Positions 61,604 through 64,000 of a stretch of DNA of 64,000 nucleotides are shown here, one piece after another. A program made the translations under genes and the position numbers. The notes under the pieces are model-generated. The model had not been told where the DNA came from. It was given only the letters and a program-made list of their open reading frames with translations, and made no database searches. Within the stretch, counting starts at the first letter, position 1. Every line of letters begins with the position of its first letter. The stretch comes from Phycisphaerales bacterium (GTDB taxonomy: Bacteria; Planctomycetota; Phycisphaerae; UBA1845; Fen-1342), in contig JADJXS010000001.1 of the NCBI GenBank assembly GCA_016710275.1, positions 2,542,001-2,606,000 on the forward strand, in the 5' to 3' direction.

Positions 61604-61822
61604 ATGGCCTCGCGCCGCATCATCATCGACCCTACCAATCCCGCCGCGATGACGCCCGAGCAACGCCGCGCCGAGCTGGCGACCATCCTCGCCGCCGGCG
61701 TCATCCGCCACTTCGAGCAGCGACATCTCGCCGCCGTTCCGATGTCGGAAAACGCGGCAAATTCCGGCGAAACTCGCCTTGAGGTTCCTCCCGACCCTCG
61801 CCCTTATGGACCCCGTGGTTAA
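61604..61822 (+). CDS. small protein upstream of DUF2924 gene
   Basis: A protein of 72 residues from ATG 61604, with GGAG eight bases upstream; ATG 61598 is also in frame but overlaps that site. The sequence starts 'MASRRIIIDPTNPAAMTPEQ' and continues 'RRAELATILAAGVIRHFEQRH', then a proline-rich tail. Such short proteins are often found just ahead of DUF2924-recombinase modules. Function unknown. The 310 bp before it (from 61293) hold no gene. Confidence 0.55.
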   Translation: MASRRIIIDPTNPAAMTPEQRRAELATILAAGVIRHFEQRHLAAVPMSENAANSGETRLEVPPDPRPYGPRG

Positions 61823-61855
61823 CGCCTTGCGAGAGCGCGAGAGAAAGGAGAACGC

Positions 61856-62362
61856 ATGGCGCTGAACGTCGCGAAAGAAATCGCCGCGATGAAGAGCATG
61901 ACCGTGGGACAGCTCCGCGAGAAGTACCAGACGGTCTTCGGCGAACCGACGCAGGCCGGCAACAAGGACTTTCTGTTCAAGCGGATCGTCTGGCGGCTTC
62001 AGTCGCTGGCGGAAGGCGATCTTTCGGAACGAGCGCGCCGCCGGGCTGCCGAGATCGCCCGCGACGCCGATATCCGCATGACGATTCCCAAGCCGCCCAA
62101 AACGAGCTCCGGCGCGGAACTCCGTACCGTCGCCGCACCCTCGGCGCTGGGCGACGATCGGCTGCCGATCCCCGGAACCGTTCTCACACGGACGTACCGT
62201 GGCCGGGCGCACCACGTCACGGTCCTCCCAAAGGGATTCGACTACGACGGCGAGGTCTACCGCACGCTGAGTGCCGTCGCCAAGAAGATCACCGGCGCGC
62301 ACTGGAACGGGTTCCTCTTTTTCGGGCTCGTGAAGCCCGGCGCGGAGGCGACGGATGAGTAA
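61856..62362 (+). CDS. DUF2924 protein of recombinase module
   Basis: A protein of 168 residues with AAGGAG seven bases before ATG 61856. It has 'VGQLREKYQTVFGEPTQAGNKDFLFKRIVWRLQ' near the start and 'GTVLTRTYRGRAHHVTVLPKGFDYDGEVYRTLSAVAKKITGAHWNGFLFFGL' near the end, which is the DUF2924 signature. Genes of this family are nearly always next to a large serine recombinase, as here (8-bp overlap). The role is unknown; a DNA-binding partner of the recombinase is a common guess. Confidence 0.88.
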   Translation: MALNVAKEIAAMKSMTVGQLREKYQTVFGEPTQAGNKDFLFKRIVWRLQSLAEGDLSERARRRAAEIARDADIRMTIPKPPKTSSGAELRTVAAPSALGDDRLPIPGTVLTRTYRGRAHHVTVLPKGFDYDGEVYRTLSAVAKKITGAHWNGFLFFGLVKPGAEATDE

Positions 62363-63923
62363 GCGCCGCCCCGCGCCCCCACCGCCCGAGAAACGCGTCC
62401 GCTGCGCCATCTACACGCGCAAGAGCACCGAAGAGGGGCTCGAGCAGGAGTTCAACTCCCTCGATGCGCAGCGCGAATCGGGAGAGGCGTACATCGCAAG
62501 CCAGAAAGCCGAGGGGTGGGAGTGCCTGCCGGATCATTACGACGATGGCGGCTACACGGGCGGGAACATGGACCGGCCGGCGCTGAAACGCATGATGGCC
62601 GACATCGACGCGGGAAAGATCGACTGCGTCGTCGTCTACAAGGTGGACCGCCTCAGTCGCTCGCTGTTCGACTTCGGACGGATCATGGAGGCGTTCGATG
62701 CCCAGAAGGTTTCGTTCGTCTCGGTGACGCAAGCGTTCAACACGACGCACTCGATGGGCCGGCTCACGCTCAATATCCTGCTTTCGTTCGCCCAGTTTGA
62801 GCGCGAGATCATCGGTGAGCGGACGCGCGACAAGATCGCGGCCGCGCGGCGCAAGGGCAAGTGGTCCGGCGGGCACCCGGTTCTCGGCTACGACCTGCTG
62901 CTATCGCCGGGTGGATCAAAACTGGTCGTCAACAATGATGAGGCCCGCCGCGTTCGGACCATCTTCGACATCTACCTGCGGCAGGAGAAACTGATCCCCG
63001 TCGTGCAGGAACTCGACCGGCGCGGCTGGAACACAAAGACCTGGGTGACCCGCAAAGGCCAGACGCGCGGCGGCCGCCCCTTCGACAAGAATTCCCTGTT
63101 CAAGATGCTGACGAACCCGGTCTATCTCGGGAAGGTGAAGTACCGCGACGAACTGCACGCGGGCGAGCACGCCGCGATCGTTGATGAGCAACTCTGGCAA
63201 CGAGCGCAGGCGGTCCTTCACCGCAACGGCCGAAACGGCGGCGCGACGGTCAAGAACAAGTACGGGGCGCTGCTGCGCGGCCTCGTCCGGTGCGTGCCGT
63301 GCGACGCGTCGATGGGCCACTGCTACTCGGCGAAGGGGCCGCGCCGCTATCGCTACTACGTCTGCATGCACGCCCAGAAACGGGGCTGGCAAGTCTGCCC
63401 GTCGAAGTCCGTGCCCGCGGGCGAGTTGGAGCGGTTCGTAATCGATCAGATACGCGGCGTCGCCCGCGACCCGACCGTTCTGGCCGAAACGGTCCGCGAG
63501 GTCCAGCGCCAGAGCCGGCGTACGGTTGGGGAACTAGAGGCCGAACGGGACGCCCTGGAACCCGACGTGGCCCGCCAAACGGCCGCGTTGCGCAAACGGG
63601 TGGCCGCCACGGGGACTACGGGCAACGGGGCGGAAACCGCCCGCCTACGCGACCAAGTCCGCACGCTGGAGCAACGGGCGACGGAGGTCCGCGAGCGGAT
63701 CGTCGCGCTCAGCCGGGATATCGTGGACCAGCGCGAGGTCGAAAACGCGCTGGCGCTGTTCGACCCGGTTTGGGACACGCTGACGCCGCGCGAACAAGCG
63801 CGCGTGATCCAGTTGCTCGTCGAGCGCGTCGATTACGACGGCCGTAACAGCACGATCGCGATCACGTTCCGCCCGAACGGGATCAAGACGCTCGCCCGTC
63901 AGAAGGAGGAATCCGCCGCATGA
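62355..63923 (+). CDS. large serine recombinase
   Basis: A protein of 522 residues. The resolvase domain has the nucleophile Ser24 in 'CAIYTRKSTEEG', with 'VVYKVDRLSRSLFDFGRIMEAFD' and 'LLSFAQFEREIIGERTRDKIAAARRKG'. The recombinase domain follows ('GGSKLVVNNDEARRVRTIFDIYL'), then a zinc ribbon with cysteines in 'LVRCVPCDASMGHCYS' and 'QVCPSKSVPAGELE'. A coiled coil closes the protein ('ETVREVQRQSRRTVGELEAERD'). It could integrate or excise the accessory DNA in this part of the window. Its stop overlaps the next ATG by four bases. Confidence 0.95.
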   Translation: MSKRRPAPPPPEKRVRCAIYTRKSTEEGLEQEFNSLDAQRESGEAYIASQKAEGWECLPDHYDDGGYTGGNMDRPALKRMMADIDAGKIDCVVVYKVDRLSRSLFDFGRIMEAFDAQKVSFVSVTQAFNTTHSMGRLTLNILLSFAQFEREIIGERTRDKIAAARRKGKWSGGHPVLGYDLLLSPGGSKLVVNNDEARRVRTIFDIYLRQEKLIPVVQELDRRGWNTKTWVTRKGQTRGGRPFDKNSLFKMLTNPVYLGKVKYRDELHAGEHAAIVDEQLWQRAQAVLHRNGRNGGATVKNKYGALLRGLVRCVPCDASMGHCYSAKGPRRYRYYVCMHAQKRGWQVCPSKSVPAGELERFVIDQIRGVARDPTVLAETVREVQRQSRRTVGELEAERDALEPDVARQTAALRKRVAATGTTGNGAETARLRDQVRTLEQRATEVRERIVALSRDIVDQREVENALALFDPVWDTLTPREQARVIQLLVERVDYDGRNSTIAITFRPNGIKTLARQKEESAA

Positions 63924-64000
63924 TCGCCGCCAACAAAACGCCCGCGTCCCTGAAAATCGAGTGCCACGTGCGATTTGCGCACGATCGCCGTGGGCGGAAA
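63920..64000 (+). CDS. hypothetical protein, N terminus only
   Basis: An ATG overlapping the recombinase stop (ATGA) opens a frame that stays open to the window end, 27 codons (MIAANKTPASLKIECHVRFA...). It is likely the third gene of the recombinase operon. Too little is visible for identification. Confidence 0.5.
   Translation, partial: MIAANKTPASLKIECHVRFAHDRRGRK

Noticed and set aside
57641..64000. Second copy of the tRNA-Asn 3' end as an attachment site
   Set aside because: Reading through to 64000 I found no repeat of the T-arm/acceptor sequence; it could lie outside the window.

Overview
The window looks like a chromosomal segment of a high-GC, Gram-negative-type bacterium, most probably a member of the Planctomycetota. 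The strongest clue is the dockerin-like signature NNFDIDPFV, found at the C terminus of a secreted peptidase and at the N terminus of a surface protein. Other clues are many secreted or lipoprotein genes of unknown function, paralogous proteins ending in a 'DPFSGxPLxY...LYSVGxDGxDD' tail, a periplasmic OmpH-like chaperone and an outer-membrane protein. Placement below phylum is not possible from the sequence alone.

Layout. 1-12.2 kb is housekeeping and envelope genes: an OmpH/Skp chaperone (cut by the window edge), a YbjQ-like anchored protein, an SRPBCC protein, a VTT membrane protein, rlmN, an M14 carboxypeptidase with dockerins, a heavy-metal (HMA) lipoprotein with an outer-membrane partner, purM, a gluzincin-type lipoprotein and a GT39-like membrane glycosyltransferase. 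12.2-16.5 kb is repeat-rich: a broken giant lipoprotein gene with HAF-type 52-residue repeats, flanked by two copies of a 44-bp hairpin repeat. 16.5-20.9 kb is a polyhydroxyalkanoate (PHA) locus: phaR diverges from a phasin, a PhaE-like protein, class III phaC and a PhaB-like reductase. The phasin promoter carries a perfect palindrome likely to be the PhaR operator. 20.98-21.3 kb holds a short transcription unit with a 9-codon ORF behind a 14-nt perfect Shine-Dalgarno. 21.3-30.2 kb is a complete cbb3 oxidase operon (ccoNO fusion, Q, P, G, H, a TauE/SafE-type exporter, I, S), with a divergent Fe-S Rrf2 regulator and a palindromic operator between them. 31-34.3 kb has paaBCD without paaA or paaE, then cystathionine beta-synthase.

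34.3-57.1 kb is mostly enzymes and secreted proteins: a heparinase-like lyase, a prenyltransferase-fold secreted protein, a molybdopterin oxidoreductase flanked by two paralogous secreted proteins, VOC and GNAT proteins, a small membrane gene with an in-frame TGA, a BamE-like lipoprotein, tRNA-Ser(GCT), a NagB-LmbE fusion, an SDR, an aldehyde dehydrogenase, a dockerin/HYR surface protein, a LOR/SDH-family protein and an ABC ATPase. 57.15-57.57 kb is a minisatellite (three 19-bp units, then eleven 28-bp units), followed by tRNA-Asn(GTT).

Downstream of tRNA-Asn the sequence looks like accessory DNA. A 61-residue acidic peptide gene lies 15 bp ahead of a JmjC/cupin_4 oxygenase gene. An IS66-family element with an 8-bp target duplication has split the oxygenase. 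The window ends in a DUF2924-serine recombinase module. The peptide plus JmjC pair is the best candidate for an undescribed system; the mini-ORF unit near 21.2 kb is the second.
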